DNA of 64,000 bases from Streptomyces venezuelae (lineage in GTDB: Bacteria > Actinomycetota > Actinomycetes > Streptomycetales > Streptomycetaceae): contig NZ_CP029190.1 of assembly GCF_008642295.1 (NCBI RefSeq), positions 2,328,001 to 2,392,000 on the forward strand, written 5' to 3'. The notes below the pieces were generated by a model. It was given only the letters and a program-made list of their open reading frames with translations. It was not told the origin of the DNA and did no database searches. The position numbers and the translations under genes were made by a program. Each line of letters begins with the position of its first letter. The first letter of the stretch is position 1. Positions 43,465-51,735 of this stretch are shown here, in pieces.

Positions 43465-44187
43465 ATGGCGAGTGTGGGAACCGCGCTGCAGGAACTGCGC
43501 GGGGCGCAGAAGTCGGCGAAGGGTGTGTCGCTGTACTCGCGCTTCGTGAACCGGCCGGCCGGCCGCTATCTGGCCGCCGTCGGGCATGCGCTGGGGCTCA
43601 CCCCGAACCAGGTCACGCTGATCAGCGCCGTGTTCAGCTTCGCCGCCGTCGCCGCGGTCGCACTGAGCGCCCCCTCCTGGGGGCTGGGCATCGCGGTGTG
43701 GGCGGCCCTCGCGGTCGGCTTCGCCTTCGACTCGGCGGACGGGCAGCTGGCCCGGCTGCGCGGGGGCGGCAGCGCCGCCGGTGAGTGGCTCGACCACGTG
43801 GTGGACTGCGCCAAGCTCACCGCCCTGCACACCTGTGTGCTGATCGCCTTCTACCGGTTCCCCGAGGAGTACGGGACCTCCGGCGACGGCTGGCTGCTGG
43901 TGCCGCTCGGCTTCCAGTTCGCGGCCGTCGTCACCTTCTTCGGCGGCCTGCTGACCGAGAAGCTGAAGCCGAAGCCGGCCGCGACCGACCCCGCCGCCGC
44001 CCCGTCGACCGTGCGCGCCGTGGCGCTGCTGCCGGTCGACTACGGGGTGTTCTGCCTGGTGTTCCTGCTGCTCGGCGGCGGCGAGCTGTTCCGGTACGCG
44101 TACGCGGCACTGGGCGTGGCCGCCGCCCTGTTCCTGCTGGCCTTCCTCACCAAGTGGTTCCGGGAGCTCAGCGCAGTTCGGCGGTGA
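43465..44187 (+). CDS. CDP-alcohol phosphatidyltransferase family membrane protein
   Basis: Membrane enzyme of 240 residues that moves a phosphoalcohol from a CDP-activated donor. The complete active-site motif is visible: DSADGQLARLRGGG followed by SAAGEWLDHVVD, i.e. DxxDGxxAR-x8-GxxxDxxxD. Several hydrophobic helices flank it. A TagD-like nucleotidyltransferase gene converges on it with a 20-bp overlap, and a polysaccharide gene set follows, so it may put a phosphopolyol on lipid or glycan rather than act in bulk phospholipid synthesis. ATG with AGGGG upstream. Confidence 0.87.
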   Translation: MASVGTALQELRGAQKSAKGVSLYSRFVNRPAGRYLAAVGHALGLTPNQVTLISAVFSFAAVAAVALSAPSWGLGIAVWAALAVGFAFDSADGQLARLRGGGSAAGEWLDHVVDCAKLTALHTCVLIAFYRFPEEYGTSGDGWLLVPLGFQFAAVVTFFGGLLTEKLKPKPAATDPAAAPSTVRAVALLPVDYGVFCLVFLLLGGGELFRYAYAALGVAAALFLLAFLTKWFRELSAVRR

Positions 44188-44653
44188 GCGGCTCCGCGAG
44201 CGCGTCCAGTGCCCGGCGCAGCTGGGTGCTGGACGTGTGCACGGTGTACGGGAAGTAGACGACGTCCACGCCGACCGCGGCGAAGTCGGACTCCAGCTTG
44301 TCGCCCTTGGGGGTGCCCCGCCAGTCGTCGCCCTTGAAGATCACGTCGAACCGGACCTGCTTCCAGGTCTCGACCTTGTCCGGGACGGTCTCGACGAAGG
44401 CCGCGTCCACGTACTTGACGCTGCGCACGATCTCGAGCCGCTCGACCAGCGGGATCATCGGGCGGCGCCCCTTGGCGAGTTCGGCCATCTCGTCGGAGAC
44501 CACTCCGGCCACCAGGTAGTCGCACTGACTGCGGGCGTGCCGAAGGATATTGAGATGTCCGATATGGAACAGATCGTATGCACCCGGCGCGTAGCCCACC
44601 TTGTAGGGCCTCCGCGCGGGCACGCCAAACTCGGACATGTCCTGCTCCGTCAT
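44168..44653 (-). CDS. Cytidylyltransferase-family protein (TagD/glycerol-3-phosphate cytidylyltransferase-like)
   Basis: 161-residue nucleotidyltransferase. The HxGH motif is in GAYDLFHIGHLNILRHAR, the KGDDW of the family in DVIFKGDDWRGTPKG, and the C-terminal RTxGVSTT-like segment is replaced by YTVHTSSTQLRRAL. Predicted to activate a phosphorylated polyol or sugar with CTP (or ATP). The convergent CDP-alcohol phosphatidyltransferase next door is the obvious user of a CDP-polyol. ATG 44653 has GGGGGG six bases upstream; 44638 is an alternative. Confidence 0.85.
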   Translation of the reverse strand: MTEQDMSEFGVPARRPYKVGYAPGAYDLFHIGHLNILRHARSQCDYLVAGVVSDEMAELAKGRRPMIPLVERLEIVRSVKYVDAAFVETVPDKVETWKQVRFDVIFKGDDWRGTPKGDKLESDFAAVGVDVVYFPYTVHTSSTQLRRALDALAEPLTAELR

Positions 44654-44790
44654 CTGTTACCCCCCAGCGACCGCACCCCCCGGTGCGGTGGATTAGCAGA
44701 CAATAGCGTGCACGTTCCGCGCCGTGCGGGTGAACGATTAGGGTGGCGTGCGCATCGATCAGGGGAGATCGGGAAAGAAGGGGACGTTCA

Positions 44791-46026
44791 GTGTCCACAT
44801 CCGGTCACCGGCGCCTGCTGCTGGTTTCCACCAATTACGCTCCCGAGCACGCGGGAATCGGGCCGTACGCCACACAAATAGCTGAACACTGGGCGAATTC
44901 CGGTCATGAGGCCCATGTCTTCACCGGCATGCCGCACTACCCGGCGTGGTCGCTCGAGCCGGAGTACCGGGGGGCGCTCCGGCGCACGGAACAGCGCGCG
45001 GGGGTCACCGTGCACCGGCGCGCGCACACCGTCCCGGCCCGCCAGACCGCCGTGAAGCGGGCCCTGTTCGAGGGATCGATTCTGCTGCACGGTGCGGTGG
45101 CCCCGCCCCGCATGCCCAAGCCGGATGCGATCCTCGCGCAGATGCCGAGCCTGGCCGGCGGGGTGCTGGCGGCCCGGCTGGCCGCTCGCTGGAAGGTCCC
45201 CTACGTCCCGGTGGTCCAGGACCTCATGGGGGCCGCCGCCGCGCAGAGCGGGATCAGCGGGGGCGACAAGGCCGCGGCGATCGCCGGGCGGGCCGAGGCC
45301 TACGCGCTGAAGCGGGCCACCCTGGTCGGCGTGATCCACGAGACCTTCGTGGACCGGGTCCTCGCCATGGGCGTGGACGAGAAGAAGATCCGCCTCGTGC
45401 CCAACTGGTCCCATGTGCCCTCCCCCACCAAGCCGCGCGGCGAGACCCGCAGGCACCTGGGCTGGGCCCCGGGCCAACCGGTCGTCCTGCACTCCGGGAA
45501 CATGGGTCTCAAGCAGGGCCTGGAGGTCCTGGTCGGGGCGGCCCGGCTGGATCCGGACGTGCGTTTTGTCCTGATGGGTGACGGCAGCCAGCGGACGGCC
45601 CTCGCCGAGATGTCCGCTGACGTACCGAATCTGGACATCATCCCCCCTGCCGCCGACGGCGAGTTCCCGGATATCCTCGCGGCGGCGGACGTGCTCGCGG
45701 TCACGCAGCACGCGGCTGTGCTGGACATGAGCGTGCCGTCGAAACTCACTTCCTACTTCGCGGCCGGCCGGCCCGTCGTCGCCTCCGTGGCGGCTGCGGG
45801 GGGCACCGCCCAGGAGGTGGCACGTTCGGGCGCCGGGGTGCTCGTACCGCCGGAGGACCCGCAGGCCCTGCTGAAGGCCGTACGGTCGCTGGCCGAGGAC
45901 CCGGAGGGCGCGGACACGCTGGGCGCGGCCGGGCCCCGCCATGTGGCGGCGCACCTGAGCCGTGAGGCGGGCCTGGCCCGTATCGACGCACTGATGGACG
46001 AAGCACTTGGGGGAACCCGGCCGTGA
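44791..46026 (+). CDS. Glycosyltransferase family 4 (WcaI-like)
   Basis: GT-B retaining glycosyltransferase of 411 residues working on the cytoplasmic side in surface-polysaccharide assembly. N-terminal acceptor domain: LLVSTNYAPEHAGIGPYATQ and HVFTGMPHYPAWSLEPEYRG, as in colanic-acid WcaI; C-terminal nucleotide-sugar domain: VLHSGNMGLKQGLEVLVGAA and DMSVPSKLTSYFAAGRPVVA. GTG 44791 has AAGGGG upstream. Overlaps the Wzz-like gene by 4 bp (GTGA), beginning a coupled operon of glycan genes. Confidence 0.9.
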   Translation: MSTSGHRRLLLVSTNYAPEHAGIGPYATQIAEHWANSGHEAHVFTGMPHYPAWSLEPEYRGALRRTEQRAGVTVHRRAHTVPARQTAVKRALFEGSILLHGAVAPPRMPKPDAILAQMPSLAGGVLAARLAARWKVPYVPVVQDLMGAAAAQSGISGGDKAAAIAGRAEAYALKRATLVGVIHETFVDRVLAMGVDEKKIRLVPNWSHVPSPTKPRGETRRHLGWAPGQPVVLHSGNMGLKQGLEVLVGAARLDPDVRFVLMGDGSQRTALAEMSADVPNLDIIPPAADGEFPDILAAADVLAVTQHAAVLDMSVPSKLTSYFAAGRPVVASVAAAGGTAQEVARSGAGVLVPPEDPQALLKAVRSLAEDPEGADTLGAAGPRHVAAHLSREAGLARIDALMDEALGGTRP

Positions 46027-47756
46027 CCGAGACGCACCGCCCGGCGGCGATACCGGCCGAGGACGAACCCGATCTCCTCAGGGACCAGTTCCGGCAGCTC
46101 ACCCGCTACCGCAAGCTCATCGGAGCGGGTATCGGCATCGGTCTGCTGGGCGGCGTCTACCTCGGCATATCCACCGCGGACACCTACGTGGCCACCGCCG
46201 ACGTGGTGCTCCGCACCCCGACCGACGACCCGTTCAACCCGAGCATCGCCGCGGACAAGACGGTCAACATCGGTTCCGAACGGCAGACGGCGCTCTCCAG
46301 CTCCATCGCCGCGGAGGCGGCGAAGAAGCTGGGCCTGCCCGACACCGGCCTCGGCGCGCTGCGCCGCGGCCTGCAGGTGACCAACCCGCCGCAGTCCATG
46401 GTGCTGAAGTTCACCTACACCGCCGCGGACCCGAAGGAAGCGGCCCGGCGGGCCAACGCCCTGACCGAGGCGTACCTGGCGAAGCGCCAGGAAGCCCTCG
46501 ACGTCACCCGCGACAAGATGGTCAAGAGCTACAAGGACCAGCGGGACCCGGTCGCCAAGCAGCTCGACGACCTCACCAAGGACATCGCCCGGATGCCGGC
46601 CGGCACGGCCCGGGACGCGGCGCTCTCCCAGAAGACCGACCTGCAGAGCAAGGTCGGTCAGTTCAACGGCCAGATCTCCAAGCTGGACGCCCTGGACATG
46701 ACCCCCGGCCGGATCACCACCAAGGCCACCCCGCCGTCCTCGCCCGACGGCCCCGGCCTGCCCATGTCGCTGGCGCTCGGCGCGGCCGTGGGCCTGGCCC
46801 TGGGCCTCCTCGCCGCCTGGGTACGGCTGGTGTTCGACCCGGCCCCGCGCTCCGACGGTGACGTCTCGCGGGCCCTGCGGGCGCCCGTGCTGGGTTCCCT
46901 GCCGCGGGACAAGAGCGCCGGCGGACCGCTGCTGGCGGCCGGCGAGGAGGACCCGCGGCTGGCGGAGGAGTTCCGCTCGGTCGCCTTCCGGCTCGCCTAC
47001 GACTCGCGGTTCGCCGACCGGCGCCGGCTGCTGGTGGTGGCCCCGCGCGGCAGCAGTGAGATCGCCGCCGCGGTGGCCGTGAACCTGGCCGCCTCCTTCG
47101 CGGAGACCGGCAAGGACGTCCTGCTGATCGAGGCGGACCTGCGTACGCCGGTACTGGCCAGCCAGCTGCCGACGGACGCGGGCGGCCGGCCCCGGTGGAG
47201 CCAGATGCCGGGCGGGCCCGGCCAGCAGCCGGGCGGACACAGCGAGTCCGACTGGCCGGACGGGCGGCAGCTCGCCGTGGACGCCGGCGAGTCCGGCTCC
47301 TTCGACCTGATCCCCGGCGAGCGGGTCCGCAACGTGGCCCGCGCACTGACCTCGCAGCGGGCCAGCCGGCTCGTCTCCGAGGCGGACTCCCCCAACTCGA
47401 CGGTGGTCGTGCTCGCCCCGCCGGTGCTCTCGTACGCGGATGCGCTGGCGCTGGTCGACCGGGTCGACGGCGTCCTGGTGGTCTGCGACCCGCGGGCGGT
47501 GCACCGCACCGACCTGACCCGGATCCGCGAGCTGATCAGCGGGGCCGGCGGCACGGTGCTGGGTGCGGTGCTGCACGGGCCGCTGCCCGGTGAGAAGCGC
47601 GGCAACGGCCGCCGCCGAGTGCCCGTCCCGACCGCCCCGGCGCCGGCCGCCGGCCCCACCGCCGCCGCCGCGCGCCCGCTCCCGCCGGAGCAGCACATCC
47701 CTGGCGACGGCACGGACACGGTCGCGCTGCGGACGGTCCGCACCGGGCAGCGGTGA
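46023..47756 (+). CDS. Polysaccharide co-polymerase (Wzz/CapA) fused to degenerate BY-kinase-like domain
   Basis: 577 residues. N-terminal half is a chain-length regulator: first helix about 33-52 (LIGAGIGIGLLGGVYLGIS), an extracytoplasmic region with coiled-coil character (EAYLAKRQEALDVTRDKMVK), second helix about 240-262. The cytoplasmic half has the BY-kinase/ParA-like fold (VVLAPPVLSYADALALVDRV; GGTVLGAVLHG), but the Walker A position reads APRGSSEIAAAVAVNLA, without the GKS/T lysine, the Walker A' Asp is altered (LLIEADLRTP), and no C-terminal Tyr cluster is present. Hence a probable pseudokinase scaffold. Overlaps both neighbours by 4 bp. Confidence 0.85.
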   Translation: MTETHRPAAIPAEDEPDLLRDQFRQLTRYRKLIGAGIGIGLLGGVYLGISTADTYVATADVVLRTPTDDPFNPSIAADKTVNIGSERQTALSSSIAAEAAKKLGLPDTGLGALRRGLQVTNPPQSMVLKFTYTAADPKEAARRANALTEAYLAKRQEALDVTRDKMVKSYKDQRDPVAKQLDDLTKDIARMPAGTARDAALSQKTDLQSKVGQFNGQISKLDALDMTPGRITTKATPPSSPDGPGLPMSLALGAAVGLALGLLAAWVRLVFDPAPRSDGDVSRALRAPVLGSLPRDKSAGGPLLAAGEEDPRLAEEFRSVAFRLAYDSRFADRRRLLVVAPRGSSEIAAAVAVNLAASFAETGKDVLLIEADLRTPVLASQLPTDAGGRPRWSQMPGGPGQQPGGHSESDWPDGRQLAVDAGESGSFDLIPGERVRNVARALTSQRASRLVSEADSPNSTVVVLAPPVLSYADALALVDRVDGVLVVCDPRAVHRTDLTRIRELISGAGGTVLGAVLHGPLPGEKRGNGRRRVPVPTAPAPAAGPTAAAARPLPPEQHIPGDGTDTVALRTVRTGQR

Positions 47757-48979
47757 GCCGGCGCGGTCTCGCCGCGGTCGCCTCCGTCCTGGACCAGGCG
47801 GCCTCCAGCGCCACCAACATCCTGGTGCTGGTCCTGGCCGCCCGGCTGTCCTCGGTCTCCGGTTTCGCCGCGTTCTCGATGGTCTACGTGGCCTTCAGCG
47901 TGCTGCTGGGGCTGAACATGGCCTACGTCGGCCAGACCGTGGTGCTGGAAAAGACAGCAGAACGCCTGGGCCCGGTGTGCCGGTCGGCGGCGGCCTTCAC
48001 CGGCGCCGCCTCGGCGGCGGCGGGCCTGGTGCTGGCGGCGGCGGGGGCCCTGCTGCCCGGCGCCGTGGGGACGGCATTCCTCGCGCTGGGCTGCGTACTC
48101 CCCCTGGTACTGCTCCAGGACGGCCTGCGCTACTGCTTCTCGGCGCTCCGGACGCCCCAGCGGGCCCTGGCGGCGGACACCCTGCGGCTGGTGTGCGTGG
48201 TGGCGGCGCTGGCGGTGCAGCCGGCCGGGGCCTCGGCGGCCCGGCTGGTGCTGGTGTGGGGCCTCTCGGCGCTGCCGGCCCTGCTGCTCGGGCTGTGGCT
48301 GCTGCGCCCGTACGTCCGGGGGGCCCGGGCGGACCTGCGGCCCTACCTCCGCCGGGGGCACCTCGGGCAGCGGTTCGTGGTGGAGTTCGCGGTGGGCAAC
48401 GGCTCCAGCCAGCTGGCCGTCCTCGGACTGGGCACCTTCGCGACCCCGCTCGCGGTGGGCGCGCTGCGCGGTGCGACCACCCTCTTCGGCCCGCTGAACG
48501 TCCTGTTCAACTCGGCGAGCGCGTTCGCCCCGCCGGTGCTGGGCCGGCTGCCGGGCAAGCGCGCGGTGGTCCGGGCGACCCTGGTGCTGGGCCTGGTCCT
48601 CGGCGCCCTCGGCGCGGGCGTCGCCGCCGCCCTGTACGCACTGCCGGACCGCTGGGGCCGGCAACTCCTGGGCGACACCTGGCCGGCGGCCTCCGCCGTG
48701 CTGCCGGCGACGGGCGCCCAGTACGCGGTGATGGGCCTGGGCACCTGCGCCCTGCTGACCCTGCGCGTGCTGGCCCCGAAGGCCACCCTCTCCCTCCAGG
48801 TGGTCTTCTCGCTGCTCTCGGTGGCCTTCCTGCTGGCCGGTTACGCGGCCTGGGGGGTGACGGGCGCGGCCTGGGGCCTGGTCCTGGGCTCCGCCCTCAA
48901 GGCCACGGCGGCCTGGTGGCGGGTCCACCGGCTGCCGGCGGCGGGCCCCGTATGCGGAGCGGCGCGTCCGGTGGAATAG
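47753..48979 (+). CDS. Wzx-like polysaccharide flippase (MOP superfamily)
   Basis: Integral membrane protein of 408 residues with about 11-12 helices, most alike to lipid-linked oligosaccharide flippases: N-terminal LDQAASSATNILVLVLAARL, central LRRGHLGQRFVVEFAVGNGS and C-terminal AWGVTGAAWGLVLGSALKAT. It should translocate the polyprenyl-linked repeat unit outward. Overlaps the Wzz-like gene by 4 bp and is followed by a small secreted protein gene, then the convergent Wzy-like gene. Confidence 0.85.
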   Translation: MSRRGLAAVASVLDQAASSATNILVLVLAARLSSVSGFAAFSMVYVAFSVLLGLNMAYVGQTVVLEKTAERLGPVCRSAAAFTGAASAAAGLVLAAAGALLPGAVGTAFLALGCVLPLVLLQDGLRYCFSALRTPQRALAADTLRLVCVVAALAVQPAGASAARLVLVWGLSALPALLLGLWLLRPYVRGARADLRPYLRRGHLGQRFVVEFAVGNGSSQLAVLGLGTFATPLAVGALRGATTLFGPLNVLFNSASAFAPPVLGRLPGKRAVVRATLVLGLVLGALGAGVAAALYALPDRWGRQLLGDTWPAASAVLPATGAQYAVMGLGTCALLTLRVLAPKATLSLQVVFSLLSVAFLLAGYAAWGVTGAAWGLVLGSALKATAAWWRVHRLPAAGPVCGAARPVE

Positions 48980-49039
48980 TGGTGACCGGGTGCGGGAATC
49001 CTCGGGGGTCTGAACGAAACCAGACACTGAGGAGAAGTC

Positions 49040-49567
49040 ATGCAACGCATGAACCGGCTCACCCTCATCGCCACTCCCGCCGTTCTCGGTCTGCTCGCCT
49101 CCGGCGCGGCCTCGGCCGCGCCGGCGGATGTCAGTCCCCAGTCCGGCCGTCTCCCTGCCGACCCGAGCTGCACGATGGTCGTCGACGAGGAGAACTCGAA
49201 GCCCGGTGCACCCAAGTTCGCCATCAAGGGCACGGAGTTCACCGCCGGGGCCGGCTACTCGGTCATCGGGATCAAGCAGGGGGGTGGCGGCGGACCGGTG
49301 TCACCGCAGGGAACCATCAACTTCGGTGACCTGGAGCCCGGCAACTACGGCGTCCAGACCAAGGAGGACGGCGTGGTGCTCTGCGGCCACACGCCGAAGC
49401 CGGCGAGCAAGGACTGGCGGTACAAGCAGGGCTACAACCTGGCGTTCCAGCGGATTTCGCGCAACTGTGACGCCATGCCGCCCGGAAACCTGCAGAACAA
49501 GCACGCGAACTGGCAGGCCGGATACAAGGACGGGGTCGTGGACGCGAAAGCCAAGTTCTGCGACTGA
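49040..49567 (+). CDS. Secreted protein of unknown function
   Basis: 175 residues with a Sec signal peptide (MNRLTLIATPAVLGLLASGA, cleavage near ASAAP). The mature part has three or four cysteines (PSCTMVVDE, VVLCGHTPK, SRNCDAMPP, KAKFCD) that could form disulfides, and a Gly-rich loop (KQGGGGGPVSPQ). No known domain was recognised. ATG at 49040 with GGAG upstream (GAGGAGAAGTC). It lies inside the glycan locus directly after the Wzx gene and may belong to the same transcript. Confidence 0.75.
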   Translation: MQRMNRLTLIATPAVLGLLASGAASAAPADVSPQSGRLPADPSCTMVVDEENSKPGAPKFAIKGTEFTAGAGYSVIGIKQGGGGGPVSPQGTINFGDLEPGNYGVQTKEDGVVLCGHTPKPASKDWRYKQGYNLAFQRISRNCDAMPPGNLQNKHANWQAGYKDGVVDAKAKFCD

Positions 49568-49585
49568 GACCGGCGAGCGCCCGGC

Positions 49586-51094
49586 TCAGCGCAGGGTGGT
49601 GGACTTGTCCGTGCGGTAGGTGGCCACCATGGCCAGGCAGAGGGCGGCGATCGCGACGCGGCCCGAGGCCTGGAGGAGCGGGCCGCGCAGCAGGATGAAG
49701 GAGTAGCCCGCGACCAGCGGGACCACCACGGAGATCAGCGAGCCCGGCGGGGAGCGCCGGGTGGCGCGCTTGGCGTAGCGGCGGTCGACGCGGGCCGAGG
49801 CGTAGCCCATCGCCATCAGGCCGCCGCCCATGCCGACCGCGCCGAAGTCGATCCAGAGCTCGGCCCAGATCGGCGAGGACAGGTTGGTGTTGACCGTGCC
49901 CATCCACTGGCCGACCATCACGCCGGTGTCCCGCGGCTTGCCCGGCCACACCGAGCGGGGTACCGCGAAGAACACCGAGCCGGCCAGCTGGCGGCCGTAG
50001 AAGTGGCCGGGGCCGGATTCCGCGAAGGTGATGGTGTTCGCGAACATCCCCACCTGGTCGTAGTCCTTCAGCGCCATCGGCTCCAGGAAGGACGTGGTCT
50101 CCACCGGCTTGTAGTTCTTCTCGTCGTACCGGAAGCGGTCCGCGAACGGGAACACCAGCAGGGCCACGACCACGGCCATCGACAGCGCCACCCGGTACAT
50201 CGCCGCGCTCACCGGGAAGACGGTGAACAGCAGCGCGAACAGGACGGTCAGGAACCAGTAGCGCGGGTTCGAGATGGGGTTGTTGACCACCAGGTTGAGC
50301 CCGGCCAGGGCCGCCCAGGTGGCGATCACCATCGGCTTGCGGCGGGCGTACGTCGAGGTGACCAGCCACCGCGTGTACAGCAGCAGCGCCAGCAGCGCCG
50401 GCACCGTGCCGAAGCCGCGCAGGAAGGCCTGCCCGGCCTGGCTGTCGCCGTTGGAGACACCGGCCTCCTCGATGCCGGCGATGATCTCCTGCCGGCTGCT
50501 GAAGAACACCGCCGGTCCGCCCAGCTTCATGACGAAGGCCGCGCTGCACAGGAACGCGAACACGGTCAGCAGCTGGAGCCGCCGCCGGTGCGCCATCACC
50601 GGGCGGGGTTCCTTCTGTGAGCCGCCGGCCCGGCCGGACGGCCGGTGCCGGGCCAGCAGGACGCCGACGTCGAAGGCGATGCAGCCGACCAGGATCAGCG
50701 CGATCGCCCAGGTGAGGTCGGAGCGCGGGCCGACCACCGGGGTGGGCACCTGGCCGAGGACGGCCTGGGCGAGCGGGGCCACGCCCATCGCCATGTAGAC
50801 GAACAGCCAGAACGAGCCCTGGAGCAGTTTGCGGCGGCTGGTCAGCACCATCGCGGAGAGCCGCGCGCCCGCGTACATGGTGAGTGCCAGCTGGAGCCAG
50901 AAGGCGGCGTCGCGCACGCCCGCGCCGGACTGTACGGCCACGAACAGCGGCAGGAAGACGGTGAACCCGAGGGCCAGCGGTACGGACAGGGCCCGGGAGA
51001 GCAGGGTGCGCGGGGTGGTGACCCGCCCCCACTGGCTCTCGTCCTCCTGGGGGACCGGTGGCGTGCTCAGCGGCTTGCGTATGTCCGTTGCCAC
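49586..51094 (-). CDS. O-antigen/exopolysaccharide polymerase (Wzy-like)
   Basis: Membrane protein of 502 residues with about 12 helices and one large outer loop (about 290-380) containing RFRYDEKNYKPVETTSFLEP, GHFYGRQLAGSVFFAVPRSV and WPGKPRDTGVMVGQWMG, the layout of oligosaccharide-repeat polymerases (oligo_rpt/Wzy). It would join flipped repeat units outside the membrane. GTG 51094. It is on the opposite strand from the flippase but divergent from the acyltransferase/glycosyltransferase pair, all within one locus. Confidence 0.85.
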   Translation of the reverse strand: MATDIRKPLSTPPVPQEDESQWGRVTTPRTLLSRALSVPLALGFTVFLPLFVAVQSGAGVRDAAFWLQLALTMYAGARLSAMVLTSRRKLLQGSFWLFVYMAMGVAPLAQAVLGQVPTPVVGPRSDLTWAIALILVGCIAFDVGVLLARHRPSGRAGGSQKEPRPVMAHRRRLQLLTVFAFLCSAAFVMKLGGPAVFFSSRQEIIAGIEEAGVSNGDSQAGQAFLRGFGTVPALLALLLYTRWLVTSTYARRKPMVIATWAALAGLNLVVNNPISNPRYWFLTVLFALLFTVFPVSAAMYRVALSMAVVVALLVFPFADRFRYDEKNYKPVETTSFLEPMALKDYDQVGMFANTITFAESGPGHFYGRQLAGSVFFAVPRSVWPGKPRDTGVMVGQWMGTVNTNLSSPIWAELWIDFGAVGMGGGLMAMGYASARVDRRYAKRATRRSPPGSLISVVVPLVAGYSFILLRGPLLQASGRVAIAALCLAMVATYRTDKSTTLR

Positions 51095-51192
51095 TGTGCC
51101 CCCACCCGCCCCTGTGCGTATTCCGCGCGCAGTCTAGTCTGAGCGCGCGGCACCTGGGGAGGCGCCGGCGGGGGCGACCGGATGGGGGGTAC

Positions 51193-51735
51193 ATGGCACG
51201 TGATCTCCCGGCCTTCACGCTGGCCGGATACGACAAGGGGCGCGGGTTCCTGACGCAGGCGCTGTGGTTCGCCGTGATGAACACGGTGTTCATGGCCTGG
51301 TTCTGTCCGGCCCGGCTGCGGGTGGCCCTGCTGCGTGCCTTCGGCGCGAAGATCGGCGAGGGCGTGTTCATCCGCCACAAGGTCCGGATCCTGTGGCCGT
51401 GGAAGCTGAGCATCGGCGACCACAGCTGGATCGGCGAGGGCGCCTGGCTGCTGAACCTGGAGCCGGTGGCCATCGGTTCGCACGTGTGCATCTCGCAGGA
51501 GGCGATGCTCTGCACCGGCTCGCACGACCACCGGGCCGCCGACTTCCGGTACCGCAATGCGCCCATCGTGGTCGAGGACGGTGCCTGGGTGGCGGTACGG
51601 GCGACCGTGCTGGCCGGGGTGACGGTGGGCCGGCACGCGGTGGCCGGGGCCGGCGCCGTGGTGCACCGGGACCTGCCCGAGCTGACCCTGCAGACGGTGG
51701 ACGGCGGGCGCCGCCCGGTGGAGGAGCCGAAGTGA
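51193..51735 (+). CDS. LbetaH acyltransferase (WcaF/colanic-acid acetyltransferase-like)
   Basis: 180-residue hexapeptide-repeat transferase. After a WcaF-like N-terminus (FLTQALWFAVMNTVFMAWFC; LRVALLRAFGAKIGEGVFIR) the left-handed beta-helix repeats contain the catalytic His in CTGSHDHRAADFRY and end with VTVGRHAVAGAGAVVHRDLP. Predicted to acetylate a sugar of the repeat unit or its lipid intermediate. ATG 51193 has GGGGGG just before. Overlaps the next glycosyltransferase by 4 bp. Confidence 0.9.
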   Translation: MARDLPAFTLAGYDKGRGFLTQALWFAVMNTVFMAWFCPARLRVALLRAFGAKIGEGVFIRHKVRILWPWKLSIGDHSWIGEGAWLLNLEPVAIGSHVCISQEAMLCTGSHDHRAADFRYRNAPIVVEDGAWVAVRATVLAGVTVGRHAVAGAGAVVHRDLPELTLQTVDGGRRPVEEPK

